From Eurosta solidaginis (Eukaryota; Arthropoda; Insecta; Diptera; Tephritidae): a stretch of DNA of 64,000 nucleotides. A program made the translations under genes and the position numbers. The notes under the pieces were generated by a model that made no database searches, was not told where the DNA came from, and saw nothing but the letters and a program-made list of their open reading frames with translations. Positions 1 to 11,441 of this stretch are shown piece by piece. The stretch's first letter is position 1. Each line of letters starts with the position of its first letter. The stretch spans positions 227,578,490 to 227,642,489 of the forward strand of contig NC_090319.1 in NCBI RefSeq assembly GCF_040869045.1, in the 5' to 3' direction.

Positions 1-2
1 AC

Positions 3-1355
3 ATCACGACATGGACGCACTGGCTAGAGGAAGCCTGTCAGAGTAAGGCAAAACAACTGCTCCTAAAGTACGCGAACATATTTCACCAGGATGGTTCCAA
101 ACTAGGCCGAAACAACGTTGTGAAACACCAAATTGACACTGGAGACGCGAGGCCGATACATCAAGCTCCTCGTAGTGTTCCACTGGCGAAACGGGAAGTT
201 GTGACACAAATCGTACAAGAAAAGAGCGACAGCGGCGTCATCAAACCATCAGCTAGTCCATGGAGCTCACCGGTGGTACTTGTGAAGAAGAAGGATGGGA
301 AAATGAGGTTTTGCGTGGACTATCACAAATTGAACGACGTCACGAAAAAGGATAGCTACACATTGCCGAGAATTCACGGCACTCTGGACTCGCTCTCTGG
401 TACGAAATGGTTTTCCACACTGGACTTGAAAAGCGGTTACTGGCAAGTTGAGGTGAAGGAGGAAGATAAAGAGAAAACAGCCTTCAGTGTCGTTGATGGT
501 CTTTGGCAATTTACAGTGATGCCTTTTGGACTTTGTAATGCACCAGCTACTTTTGAGAGACTCATGGAACAGGTACTGAAAGGACTACATTGGAAAACAT
601 GCTTGGTGTACCTGGACGACATCATCGTATTGGGCAAGAACATCTTAAGAACTTGGAGGAAGTTTTCCAGAGAATAGCTGGCGCTGGTCTGAAGTTAAGT
701 CCCAAAAATTGTGCGCTGTTTAAAAAGGAAGTAAATTATTTGGGTCACAAGGTAACGACAGAGGGCATCAGCACTGCGAACGAAAAGATAGAGGCTGTTA
801 AGGATGGGCCAAGACCACAGAACTTACATGAATTGAGAAGTTTCCTTGGACTGTGTACTATTACCGCCGATTTGTACCAAATTTTTCCAGCGTAGCCCAT
901 AGCCTCCATGAGCTTACAAGAAAAAATAAAGCTTTTGAATGGAAGGAGCAAGAAGTTGCTTTCCAAACATTGAAAGAGCGTTTGTGCACTGCCCCAATGT
1001 TAGCATATCCGATTCCAAGAGCAACATTTATTCTAGATACAGATGCGAATGTATATGCTATAGGACGCGTTTTGTCACAACTGGTCGATGGACAGGAGAA
1101 GGTAGTTGCATATTACAGCCGTTCAATTGGAAAACCAGAAAGGAAGTACTGCGTTACACGGAGAGAGCTATTGGCATTGGTAGAGTGCATTAAACATTAT
1201 CACAAATACCTCTACGGCCAGCGATTCCGTGCCAGGACAGATCACGCAGCGTTGAAATGGCTTCTGCAGTTCCGTAATCCAGAAGGACAATTGGCACGGT
1301 GGATCGAGCGGCTACAAAGCTATGACTTTTCCATTGAGCATCGGAAAGGTAGTAC
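3..1355 (+). pseudogene. gypsy-1 pol, first part: reverse transcriptase and RNase H (broken, partial at window edge)
   Basis: Ty3/gypsy-type pol, open from base 3 with no start in the window. The reverse transcriptase shows the substrate-binding block SPWSSPVVLVKKKDGKMRF near 255-310, then LDLKSGYWQ near 420-450, MPFGLCNAP near 520-545 and the catalytic YLDDI near 607-621. The frame shifts near 640-650 and again near 855, so three frames are needed to read through the thumb (FLGL..YYRRFVPNF) into RNase H (LDTDANVYAIG near 1033-1065, RTDHAALKWL near 1233-1262). The reading stops at 1351-1355, where LTR element A is inserted just before the end of the RNase H region; it resumes at 9424. The parent enzyme copies element RNA into DNA in cytoplasmic particles. 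The frameshifts and insertion make this copy inactive. Confidence 0.93.
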
Positions 1356-1939
1356 TGAAATGTTTAATAGTAAATAAAAGAAACTCTGACTTTGGAAGTC
1401 GGATAATTATTGATTTTATTAAAAGAAATTCTTTCCCTTTTATACATAATTTCTTAACCTATACAATCATAATTATTCGAATACTTACGAACTAAAGATA
1501 TGTAGATTTGTATTAGTGGTGTGTATATATGTAGATTTGTATTAAAAGTATGCATATATGTAGAGTTGTATAAATGGTATGCATACATGTAGATTTGTAT
1601 GCAAAGTCAGCAGATTGCTATTCATGTAAAATGTTTGAATATTTGGTTAATTCACATTATTGGTTGTATGTAAATATTTTGGTGACAAACTAACATTGAC
1701 GATCGGCAGTGTATTGACCGGAGTGAGTGACTAAGGAAAATTTGTAATGTGTGAACTGACAAGGGTTTCATATTCGGCATTCCATTGATGTTGGCTTACC
1801 ACTGTGTTAGGTCAATGTGATTTATGTCGCATAATATTGTAATATGATTATGCTATTACAAAAATGTATTGGCATAGAAGTTCATGATGCGCAATGCCGC
1901 AAATGTATTGCATAGGTGGGCATGACGCATAATGCTACA
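1356..1939 (-). repeat. LTR of element A (left copy, 3' LTR in element sense)
   Basis: 584 bp, starting TGAAATG and ending GCTACA. It is nearly the same as 8466-9423 once the SINE in that copy is removed, with scattered substitutions and a few-base indel near 1634. It contains several imperfect ATGTAGATTTGTAT repeats around 1498-1600. Confidence 0.9.
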
Positions 1940-3174
1940 CCATCCGCCTTAGAAACAGAGGATTATTAATTGTTTTGTGAACAATTGTATAAGACTCTTT
2001 GTTTGAATTTTAAATGATTTTGGTATTTTACTGTAACTTGATATTATAGTGAAAGAGTTTTTGTACTTTGTTTCTAATTTGCTGACCTTAATACTTTTAT
2101 TATTTTTACATTTTATATATATTTTTTCTTAACAATGTTTTGTACAAATCTTTTTTTTTATAAAATTTTAAATTTAAGGATTATTTTACTTATTTTATTT
2201 ATTTTACTTATTTTATTTATTTTACTTATTTTATTTATTTTCTATATTTTACTTATTTTACAGCCGGAGTTTAAATGTGTCGACCCACCTAAAATTCTCT
2301 TGTTTCTAGAAGTTTTTATTAAATAACCGAGTAAATTGGAATGCTTATTTTACGATTATTTGCTTTAAATTATCAAAAGATGTTTTAAATGTGTTTAAGG
2401 CTATTCTTATTGACTATTCTGTTTTTTTATATTTATTACTCCTTTCATTATTTTCTAAATTATACAAAACTATTTTCCTATCGAAAATTTTCTATGTATA
2501 TAAGTTAAGTTAAAAATTCTTATTGTTTATCTTACGAGAGGCCCTTTTCCTTAATTATTTAAGTCTTCTATTCTACTGAAGGTTAGATTAAAAATATTTT
2601 CTTGTTAATATTTCCTATTTCACCTGTGGCTGAAGTAAAAATATTTTGTCTATTATGTAGTGCTTATGACCTTTTGAATTGTGAGGTTTTCTTAAAGGGG
2701 ACCCAGGTGCCTAAATATTTTTATATTTATTTCTAATAGCTAAAGATGATTGATTTTTGTATTAACAACGATTTTCATTGTTTGGACACATAAAGTAAGA
2801 AGTCTGTCACTCATTGAGCGAAAAACAAAAAAAAAAAATGTTTGGGGTTGTGATTGATGGAAGAGCATAGTAGTTTTAATTAACGGGTAAACGGAAGGTA
2901 CAGTGGATGCAAAATTTTTTCATATCTATAAGTGTTCTTTTCATGTTTTCTTCGTATTTTCCAGCAATATATTTTTGGTCTTTTTCGTCATGCGATTTCT
3001 GCGGCGGCCACCAAGACAGAATCGTCATGACTTTTATGAAAAATTATTTTTATTTTTATACCGGGATTGTCACATGCACAACCTCTTTGGTTAGTGCAAT
3101 TATCTGATCTATGAGAACTTGGGTACCTATTTTTATTATATTAAATTTGCCTACTCGAGTAAATATTCCATTAT
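1940..3174. other. Non-coding 3' interior of element A, very AT-rich
   Basis: No coding potential is visible. The stretch holds a pyrimidine/AT minisatellite (repeats of TTTTATTTATTTTACTTA at about 2182-2262) and long T runs. From about 2850 to 3170 it is alignable by eye with 28555-28860 of element A', sharing GGAAGAGCA, the block around CAGTGGATGCAAAA, and GCGGC(G/A)GCCACCAAGACAGAATCGTCATGAC. This shows that the two elements are copies of one family. Confidence 0.7.
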
Positions 3175-3316
3175 TATACTCAGTTGAGCAGAGCTCACAG
3201 AGTATATTAAGTTTGATTGGATAACGGTTGGTTGTACATATATAAAGGAATCGAGATAGATATAGACTTCCATATATCAAAATAATCAGGATCGGAAAAA
3301 AATTTGATTGAGCCAT

Positions 3317-3378
3317 GTCCGTCCGTCCGTCCGTCCGTCCGTCCGTCCGTCCGTCCGTCCGTCCGTCCGTCCGTCCGT
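3317..3378. repeat. (GTCC)n microsatellite
   Basis: About fifteen uninterrupted GTCC units. They follow the conserved run TTTGATTGAGCCAT and precede TTAACACGATAACTTGAG. Confidence 0.97.
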
Positions 3379-4554
3379 TAACACGATAACTTGAGTAAAT
3401 TTTGAGGTATCTTGATGAAATTTGGTATGTAGGTTCCTCAGCACTCATCTCAGATCGCTATTTAAAATGAACGATATCGGACTATAACCACGCCCACTTT
3501 TTCGATATCGAAAATTTCGAAAAACCGAAAAAGTGCGATAACTCATTACAAAAGACAGATAAAGCGACGAAACTTGGTAGATGGGTTGAACTTATGACGC
3601 AGAATAGAAAATTAGTAAGATTTTGGACAATGGGCGTGGCACCGCCCACTTTTACAAGAAGGTAATTTAAAAGTTTTGCAAGCTGTAATTTGGCAGTCGT
3701 TGAAGATATCATGATGAAATTTGGCAGGAGCGTTACTACTACTACTATATATGTGCTGAATAAAAATTAGCAAAATTGGATGATGAGCACGCCCACTTTT
3801 TAAAAAAAATTTTTTTTAAATTCAAATTTTAACAAAAAATTTAATATCTTTAATGTATATAAGTAAATTAAGTCAAAATTCAACTCCAGTAATGATATGA
3901 TGCAACAAAATACAAAAATAAAAGAAAATTTTAAAATGGGCGTGGCTCCGCCCATTTTCATTTAGTTTGTCTAGAATACTTTTATTGCCATAAGTCGAAC
4001 AAAAATTTACCAATCCTTCTCAAATTTGGTAGGAGCATAGATTCTATAGCGGTAACTGTTCTCTGTGAAAATGGGCGAAATCGGTGGAAGCCACGCCCAG
4101 TTTTTATACACAGTCCACCGTCTGTCCTTCTGCTCGGCCATTAACACAATAACTTGAGCAAAATCCGATATATCTTTACTAAACTTAGCCCACGTACTTA
4201 CTTGAGCTCACTTTTTCTTGGTATAAAAAATGGGCGAAATCTGACCATAACCACGCCCACTTTATCGATATCGAAAATTACGAAAAATGAAAAAAATGCC
4301 ATAATTCTATACCAAACACGAAAAAAGGGATGAAACATGGTAACTGGATTGGTTTATTGACGCAAAATATAACTTTGGAAAAACCTTTGTAAAATGGGTG
4401 TGACACCTACCACATTAAGTAGAAGAAAATGAAAAAGTTCTACAAGGCGAAATCAACAGCCCTTGGAATCTTGGCAGGAATACTGTTAGTGGTATTGCAT
4501 ATATAAATAAATTAGCAGTACCCGACAGATGATTTTCTGGATCACCTGGTCCAC

Positions 4555-6600
4555 ATTTTGGTCGATATCGCGAGAACGCCTTCACATATACATCTAAGGG
4601 CCACTCGCTTTTAAAACCCTCATTAATACCTTTAATTTGATATCCATATCGTACAAAAACATACCAGAGTCACCCCTGTCCCACCCTAATGGCGATATCT
4701 CGAAAAGGCGTCCACCTATAGACCTAATGCCCCCTCCCTCTTAAAATGCTCAGTAACACCTTTCGTTTGATACCCATATCGTACAAACATTCTAGAGTCA
4801 CCCCTGGCCCACCCTAATGGCGATATCTCGAAAAGGCGTCCACCTATAGACCAAGTGTCCACTCCCTCTTAAAATGCTCAGTAACACCTTTCGTTTGATA
4901 CCCATATCGTACAAACATTCTAGAGTCACCCCTGGCCCACCCTAATGGCGATATCTCGAAAAGGCGTCCACCTATAGACCTAATGCCCACTCCCTCTTAA
5001 AATGCTCAGTAACAGCTTTCGTTTGATACCCATATCGTACAAACATTCTAGAGTCACACCTGGCCCACCCTAATGGCGATATTTCGAAAAGGCGTCCACC
5101 TATAGAACTAAGGATTACTCCCTTTTAAAATACTCATTACCACCTTTCATTTGATACCCATATCGTACAAACACATTCTAGAGTCACCCTGGCCCACCCT
5201 AATGGCGATATCTCGAAAAGGCGTCCACCTATAGACCTAATGTCAACTCCCTCTTAAAATGCTCAGTAACACCTTTCGTTTGATACCCATATCGTACAAA
5301 CATTCTAGAGTCACCCCTGGCCCACCCTAATGGCGATATCTCGAAAAGGCGTCCACCTATAGACCTAATATCCACTCCCTCTTAAAATGCTCAGTAACAC
5401 CTTTCGTTTGATGCCCATATCGTACAAACATTCTAGAGTCACCCCTGTCCCACCCTAATGGCGATATCTCGAAAAGGCGTCCACCTATAGACCTAATGCC
5501 CACTCCCTCTTAAAATGCTCAGTAACACCTTTCGTTTGATACCCATATCGTACAAACATTCTAGAGTCACACCTGGCCCACCCTAATGGCGATATCTCGA
5601 AAAGGCGTCCACCTATAGAACTAAGGATTACTCCCTTTTAAAATACTCATTACCACCTTTCATTTGATACCCATATCGTACAAACACATTCTAGAGTCAC
5701 CCTGGCCCACCCTAATGGCGATATCTCGAAAAGGCGTCCACCTATAAACCTAATGCCCACTCCCTCTTAAAATGCTCAGTAACACCTTTCGTTTGATACC
5801 CATACCATACAAACATTCTAGAGTCACCCTTGGTCCAGCTTTATGGCGATATCTCGAAAAGGCGTCCACCTATAGAACTAAGGATTACTCCCTTTTAAAA
5901 TACTCATTACCACCTTTCATTTGATACCCATATCGTACAAACACATTCTAGAGTCACCCCTGGCCCACCCTAATGGCGATATCTCGAAAAGGCATCCACC
6001 TATAGACCTAATGCCCACTCCCTCTTAAAATGCTCAGTAACACCTTTCGTTTGATACCCATATCGTACAAACATTCTAGAGTCACCCCTGGCCCACCCTA
6101 ATGGCGATATCTCGAAAGGGCGTCCACCTATAGACCTAATGCACACTCCCTCTTAAAATGCTCAGTAACACCTTTCGTTTGATGCACATAGCGTACAGAC
6201 ACCCCTGGTCCACCTTTATGGCGATATCTCGAAACGGCGTCCACCTATGGAACTAAGGATCACTCCTTTTCAAAATACTCATTAACAGCTTTCATTTGAT
6301 ACCCATATCGTACAAACACATTATAGAATCACCCCTGGTCCACCTTAATGGGGACATCTCGAAAAGGCGTCCACCGATAGACCTAAGGCCCACTCCCTCT
6401 TAAAATGCTCAGTAACACCTTTCATTTGATACCCATATCGTACAAACAAATTCTAGAGTCAGCCCTGTCTACCTTTATGGCGATATCCCTAAATGGCGTT
6501 CATCCATAGAACTATGGCCTACTCTCTCTTAAAATACTCTTTAATACCTTTCATTTGATACACATGTTATACAACCACATTCCAGGGTTACCCCAGATTG
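4555..6600. repeat. Tandem array of ~128-bp units
   Basis: The phrase AATGGCGATATCTCGAAAAGG recurs at 4688, 4815, 4944, 5072, 5201 and onward, giving a unit of 127-129 bp and roughly 16 units. Outer units (before 4690 and after 6200) are more diverged than central ones, as expected of unequal exchange. Each unit carries ACCTTTCGTTTGATACCCATATCGTAC and TCTAGAGTCACCCCTGGCCCACC. No open frame runs through it. Confidence 0.93.
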
Positions 6601-6680
6601 ATTTTCCTTATTTTGTCTCCATAGCTCTCAACTGAGTATGTTATGTTCGGTTACACCCGAACTTAGCCTTCCTTACTTGT

Positions 6681-7214
6681 TTTTCACCAATTTTTCCCTC
6701 ATGACAACTGTATTTTTCTTAAAAATGTCAAGCCCTGGATTGGCGGCATTTGTACAACGTGTGTACAGCCTGTAAGTAATTGTCCTAAGTCAATTTTATC
6801 ATTTACAATCAGGTTGCTTGTATTTCTTACGCTACCATTTTAGGAGCGCGACATGTCGTATTGCTGCAAATTTATATAGCGATTCACTTATATTTTTATA
6901 GGTTCTCTTTGTGACTTTTCTTCATTCTCTCTGTTTTTGTTGTTATGTGCTGGTTTAAAAATTTTTTTTTCTTAGTTTTTGCCTATTTCCACTGTCCTAG
7001 AATTTTCTATTGCTTCATGACTATTTTTGTCAGGAGCATTCACAGGAATTTATGCAAATTTTTGATTTGATGTTCGCTTTAGGCAGGGTTGCCTGTGCTG
7101 TCGATTGTGAAATTTTTAGATTTACTATTTGAGATCTATTTGAATTGTTTATTGCTCTTCCGCAGTTTTAGGTAAAAAGAATTTAGATGTTTGAGAAGGA
7201 GAAAAAAAAATTTT
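6681..7214. other. Non-coding interior of element A
   Basis: AT-rich and without a supported gene. It aligns by eye with 28880-29418 in A', for example AAGCCCTGGATTGGCGGCATTT against AAGTCCTGGATTGCCGGCATTT, and the block around GGCAGGGTTGCCTGTGCTGTCGATTG. Confidence 0.6.
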
Positions 7215-7502
7215 TTAGATGCGCTGTTGTACGTTTTTCAATTGTATATATTTGATTTTCAAATATTTTCTTAGTATTGTGATTATTGCAATGATCAATA
7301 GCCCGACTACGCAAATCATTGCTCCTATCCAAAAATCTGCAATTTTTTAGGTAATTTTTGTGTCTAGTTGATCTGGTGGCTCATATTTAACTATCCTATT
7401 TTCGGATATTTTATTTTCTGAACTTGCTGAATTTTCCTTCCCGAGTTCATATCCGGCTATCACTATCATGATGCCTTGCGCAATCTTTGTCCACCAAGCC
7501 AT
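7215..7502 (-). pseudogene. Small membrane-protein ORF of element A (one stop codon)
   Basis: Minus-strand frame of 96 codons starting MAWWTKIAQGIMIVIAG and ending LKNVQQRI, with a single stop at codon 52. The same ORF occurs in A' at 29419-29691 with a stop at a different codon (40), so the ancestor was probably open. Two hydrophobic segments are visible, about residues 7-18 and 54-75 (FWIGAMICVVGLLIIAIITI), separated by a charged, E/N/S-rich loop and followed by a basic tail. It could be a reduced envelope-like or other membrane protein. I do not recognise the family and assign no function. Confidence 0.5.
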
Positions 7503-7517
7503 GCTGAAAATTTTCTA

Positions 7518-8085
7518 TAATTATCTTTCTGAGAAATGAACTAAGTTTAATTTTTAATAAAATTTTGATTTTATTATTTATCCTATGCATTCCATTTTAT
7601 TCTTGACCTTCATTAATTTTTAATAAATTTGCCTTATTTAATTAATAGCTATTTTAACAATTTATTTCTAAAATTGTAGTTTTTCTGTTACTTTAAAATT
7701 TTTTCATTTCTAATTTCGATATTTAAAATTTTTTCTTAAAAAACAAATTTTCAAATTTTATTTGTTCAAATTAAAAAAAAATTTGTTCAAAATTTAACAC
7801 ATATATTTTCCTATTTCTATTTTTTTTATTAAATTTTCTTTACAACGGATCTTTGTTATTTGCATATTAATTATTTTCAATTCCTACTTAGGAGAGAAAA
7901 AAAATTCTAAGCAAAAATTTTCGTTTTTGCTAATAGTTTAACGTCCGTATAGGCCGCCCAATTTGTTTCTAAGACTTAATGTTAATTTTATATACTTAAT
8001 TGCATCTGGTTATATTGTGGTTTTCTTCATCCAAAACGGAGATCCTCGTGGTTTTGTTGCCAATCTGATATGTTAATGTAGTATT
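7518..8085. other. AT-rich leader region of element A
   Basis: Runs of A/T with no coding frame. It contains the segment AATTTGTTTCTAAGACTTAATG near 7958-7980, matched by AATTTATTCTAAAAATTTAA in A' near 38067. It separates the two small ORFs of the element. Confidence 0.5.
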
Positions 8086-8240
8086 CCACTTCCCTATGCG
8101 ATTTGGTGAAAAAGTTCTTTGTCCATCTCCATTACCATTTCTATTCCACTCTTTATGCGGTTTGACGAAAAAGTTTTTTTATCTATCTCCATTACCATTT
8201 CTATTCCACTCTTTATGCGGTTCCATGAAAAAGCTGTTTA
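8086..8240 (-). repeat. Tandem ~64-bp duplication within ORF1 of element A
   Basis: The run from TATGCG(A/G)TTTG to TTACCATTTCTATTCCACTCTT is present twice in full and once in part. On the minus strand it encodes repeats of the peptide PHKEWNRNGNGD. The duplication is not a multiple of three overall and brings in a stop, so it breaks the reading frame of the upstream gag-like start. Confidence 0.75.
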
Positions 8241-8347
8241 TCCAGTTCGAATTTTTCCATTGGTTAACTTCGGTTTGTTTGTCAAATAATGCAGCTTCAA
8301 TTCCTTCCACCAGTATGTCTGCTTTTTGGGTCGAGTTTGTGGCCATT
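8170..8347 (-). pseudogene. Gag-like N-terminal fragment of element A
   Basis: The minus-strand ATG at 8345-8347 opens a frame beginning MATNSTQKADILVEG that runs about 55 codons to a stop at the tandem duplication near 8180. Its position about 120 bases after the primer-site region fits the start of gag in an LTR element. The sequence is not recognisable as a known gag family. The assignment rests on position only and could be wrong. Confidence 0.35.
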
Positions 8348-8465
8348 AATTTTTATTAAATACAAAAATTTGGCAGGATCTCTGGTCAGTTTAGATCTTC
8401 TTAGCAATATTTGCTTGTTCAGCAAATTTTTATGCTTATTAGGGATCGAACTGGCAGGATCGTCT

Positions 8466-9423
8466 TGAAATTTTTAATAGTAAATGAAAGAAACTCTGAC
8501 TTTGGAAGTCGGATAATTATTAATTTCATTAAAAGAAATTCTTTCCTTTTTATACATAATTTCTTAAATTATACATTCATAATTATTCTAATACTTACGA
8601 ACTAAAGATATGTAGATTTGTATTAGTGGTGTGTATATATGTAGATTTGTATTAATAGTATGCATATATGTAGATTTGTATAAATGGTATGCATACATGT
8701 AGATTTGTATGAAAAGTCAGCAGATTGCTATTCATGTAAAATGTTTGTATGTGAATATTTGGTTAATTCACATTATTGGTTGTATGTAAATATTTTGGTG
8801 GCAAACTAACATTGACGATCGGCAGTGTATTGACCGGAGTGAGTGACTAAGCAAAATTTGTAATGTGTGAACTGACAAGGGTTTCATATTCGGCATTCCA
8901 TTGATGTTGGCTTACCACTGTGTTAGGTCAATGTGATTTATGTCGCATAATATTGCGGCCACCGTGGTGTGATGGTAGCGTGCTCCGCCTAATACACCGG
9001 ATGCCCTGTATTCAAACCCCGGGCAAAGCAACATCAAAAATTTTTGAAATAAGGTCTTTTAATTAGAAGAAAATTTTTCTAAGCGGGGTCGCCCCTCGGC
9101 AGTGTTTCGCAAGCGCTCCGGGTGTATTTCTGCCATGAAAAGCTCTCAGTGAAAACTCATCTGCCTTGCAGATGCCGTTCGGAGTCGGCATAAAACCATG
9201 TAGGTCCCGTCCGGCCAATTTGTAGGGAAAATCAAGAGTAGCACGACGCAAATTGGAAGAGAAGCTCGGCCTTAGATCTCTTCGGAGTTTATCGCGCCTT
9301 ACATTTATTTTATTTTTAATATTGTAATATTATTATGCTATTACAAAATGTATTGGCATAGAAGTTCATGATGCGTAACGCCGCAAATGTATTGCATAGG
9401 TGGGCATGACGCATAATGCTACA
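8466..9423 (-). repeat. LTR of element A (right copy, 5' LTR), split by a SINE
   Basis: Same LTR as 1356-1939 with TG at 8466 and CA ending at 9423. The SINE at 8956-9316 and its duplicated target TAATATTG interrupt it. It adjoins gypsy-1 integrase sequence at 9424. Confidence 0.9.
8956..9316 (+). mobile_element. tRNA-related SINE
   Basis: The 361-bp insertion is flanked by an 8-bp target duplication TAATATTG (8948-8955 and 9317-9324). The uninterrupted site is visible in the sister LTR near 1841-1850. The head resembles a tRNA gene with a box-A-like GTGGTGTGATGGTAGCGTGC and a box-B-like TATTCAAACCCCGGG. The body is non-coding, and the tail is A/T-rich (TTACATTTATTTTATTTTT). Such elements are transcribed by RNA polymerase III and copied by the enzyme of a partner LINE. 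Confidence 0.88.
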
Positions 9424-10880
9424 GTACCCATGCGCATGCTGATGCAATGTCGCGAGGACCACGTAGTTTGGAATGCAAGGACTGTTCAAAGACCGAGGCT
9501 AAAGAAGACATTATAAATGTCCGGCTAATGACTATAACGTGAGCGGATGAATGGGACAAGGAACAACTAAGGCAGTGTCAGCTAGAATATACAGATCTGT
9601 CACATGTTATGCAAGTACTTGAACGAAACGAAGGACCAAATATAGAGGAGATGTCAGCAGAGAGTACCATTGCGAAGTCATATTGGGCACAGTGGAACAG
9701 TTTCGAATTGATATCCGGTTGCTTGCATAGAGTATGGGAGAGTGAGGATGGCCAATGCAAGAAGAAACTTATAGTTGTTCCCAGAAAGAGGATTCCTGAC
9801 GTGCTCAACGAGTTGCATAATGGTCCAAGCGGAGGTCATCTTGGAATAACGAAGATGCTCGAGAAGATTAAACAGAGATTCTATTGGGTTGGTTGCCGTC
9901 AGTCGGTCCCTGAGTGGATTGCGAACTGCGAGGTTTGCAGCAGAGCGAAAGGGCCCAAAACCCGAAGTCATGGCCGGATGAAGCAGTATATTTCAGGTGC
10001 GCCATTTGAAAGGATCGCTAGGGATATCGCAGGTCTATTTCCTACTAGCAACTGCGGAAACAAATATGTACTGGTAGTTATGGATTATTTAAGCAAATGG
10101 CCAGAGATATACCCAATCCCAAATCAAGAAGCGGAAACAGTAGCAGAAGTGTTTATAAACAATTGGCTTGCAAGGTACGGTGTTACAATGCAGTTACATT
10201 CTGACCAAGACAGGAATTTCGAACCAGCTGTGTTCCAGGAAATGTGTAAATCATTGGGCATTCGAAAAGCACGGACAACTGCATTGCACCCTCAGTCCGA
10301 TGGTATGGTGGAACGATTCAATAGAACATTGGAGGAGCACTTAAGGAAAGTAGTGGACAAGTACCATAAGGAGTGTGATACCCGCATACCATTATTCTTG
10401 ATGGCTTACCGATCAGCAGTGCATGAGACAACGTGTCAAACCCCTGCAAAAGTAATTTTTGGCAATGACCTTCGACTCCCAGCTGATTTGAAGTTTGGGA
10501 TAGATGCCGCTGCGGAGAGAAGTGTCAAGAAATCCACTGGTGTCTTGGAAGAAGATCTGAGAGAGATACACGATCTTGTAAGACAACGAGCAAAGATTAT
10601 GAGTGATAAGATGAAAGCCCGATACGATAAAGCAGTTAATTCGGAAGGTTTTCAAGAAGGAGATTTGGTGCTGTTATACAACCCACAACGAAAAAAAGGT
10701 TTGTCCCCGAAATTGCAGTGTAATTGGGAAGGCCCATACAAAGTTATAAAACGGATGAAAGATATAGTGTACCACATACAAACCATCGGTAAACCACGAA
10801 CCAAAATGAAAGTGGTTCATTTGGAAAGGCTGCCAGCGTTTAGACCGGGAGATTTGTCTGATCGGGACGATCAGACTTAG
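9424..10880 (+). pseudogene. gypsy-1 pol, second part: end of RNase H and integrase
   Basis: Continues the frame broken at 1355, beginning with HADAMSRGP, the usual end of the gypsy RNase H region. One in-frame TGA at 9540-9542 precedes an otherwise open integrase. The zinc-binding HHCC domain reads H..H (HNGPSGGHLG near 9818) and C..C (CEVCSRAKG near 9928). The catalytic triad is D in ARDIAGLFP (near 10020), D in HSDQDRNFEP (near 10200) and E in VERFNRTLEEHL (near 10310). The C-terminal DNA-binding part (FQEGDLVLLYNPQRKKG, WEGPYKVI) is present, and the frame ends at 10878-10880. The parent enzyme joins element DNA to the chromosome in the nucleus. Confidence 0.93.
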
Positions 10881-10891
10881 GTGGAGGGCAG

Positions 10892-11441
10892 TGTTGCGAA
10901 TATTAGCAACACTAAGGGGTACTACCATCTCTAAGCCGATGTTAAGCAGCGCCTTTTATGCACATCCATAAATCAATCATTATGTATCTACATTAACGAA
11001 TCAATCATTATGTCTACACATATGTACGTACACGCAGCGGAGAAGAGATGCACAAACACATGCAGATATCTTATCTGAGATGCTCCCGAAAGTATGCAAT
11101 TGTAATTGTGGAAGTGTCGCTCACAAATACGCGCGCATATGAGAAGCTATACACGTGCATCTGTAGTTATAATTATATGGCAGTAACTAAGTAAATTCTG
11201 GAAGCGCCTAGAAGATGCAACGAGGAAATCGCAGAGTATAAAAGCACCAAATGTAGAGGCGCTAGAATCAGTTTTGATTAAGCACGCAATCTGTCGGGCA
11301 ATAGTAGAGTTATTTATTGTGAAGTACTTTAATAAAGGCCATTTTGCATTATTAAATATCGGAGCTATTTATTCAACAGTTTAGTGATTCGAACTTAGCA
11401 GAAGGTTCCAAATAAGAGGATTTGCAAGTAAAATCGTTACA
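10892..11441 (+). repeat. 3' LTR of gypsy-1
   Basis: Begins TGTTGCGAATATTAGCAAC directly after a purine-rich tract GGTGGAGGGCAG (10880-10891) and ends CGTTACA. It contains a TATA box (TATAAAAG at 11237-11244), and AATAAAGG near 11330 as a polyadenylation-type signal. Sequence after 11441 matches repeat B, so gypsy-1 was inserted into a B copy. The 5' LTR lies upstream of the window. Confidence 0.85.

Larger units (their letters stand above)
3175..6680. repeat. GTCC-microsatellite repeat element with long internal tandem array, nested in element A
   Basis: Absent from the matching place in element A' (about 28860), so it is an insertion. A 13-bp sequence near its left end (3176-3188, ATACTCAGTTGAG) recurs as a perfect inverted copy at 6627-6639. 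Then follow GTCC microsatellite (3317-3378), blocks containing CCACGCCCACTTT near 3488, 3788 and 4252, the 128-bp array, and the tail GTTCGGTTACACCCGAACTTAG near 6646-6667. A microsatellite of GTCY type next to conserved flanks is known from dipteran mini-me/DINE-type elements. Assignment to that class is inference, and the class of transposition is not settled by the sequence. Confidence 0.6.
1356..9423 (-). mobile_element. LTR retrotransposon A (unknown family, non-autonomous) inserted in gypsy-1
   Basis: The element is bounded by related LTRs starting TG and ending CA, at 1356-1939 and 8466-9423. It is flanked by GTAC at 1352-1355 and 9424-9427, a 4-bp target duplication inside the gypsy-1 pol frame. 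The minus orientation is inferred from two signals. The base run after the right LTR (8451-8465) resembles the primer-site segment of related copy A'. A purine-rich stretch (AAGGCGGATGG read on minus) abuts the left LTR at 1940-1950. After subtracting the nested repeats the internal part is about 3 kb, AT-rich, and has no gag-pol of recognisable type, only small ORFs. Gypsy-like 4-bp duplication and TG/CA ends fit an LTR element mobilised in trans. Confidence 0.82.

Noticed and set aside
3056..3448. 130-codon minus-strand frame with a repeated RTDG peptide
   Set aside because: The repeat is the (GTCC)n microsatellite; the frame crosses the insertion junction at 3175 and has no conserved content.
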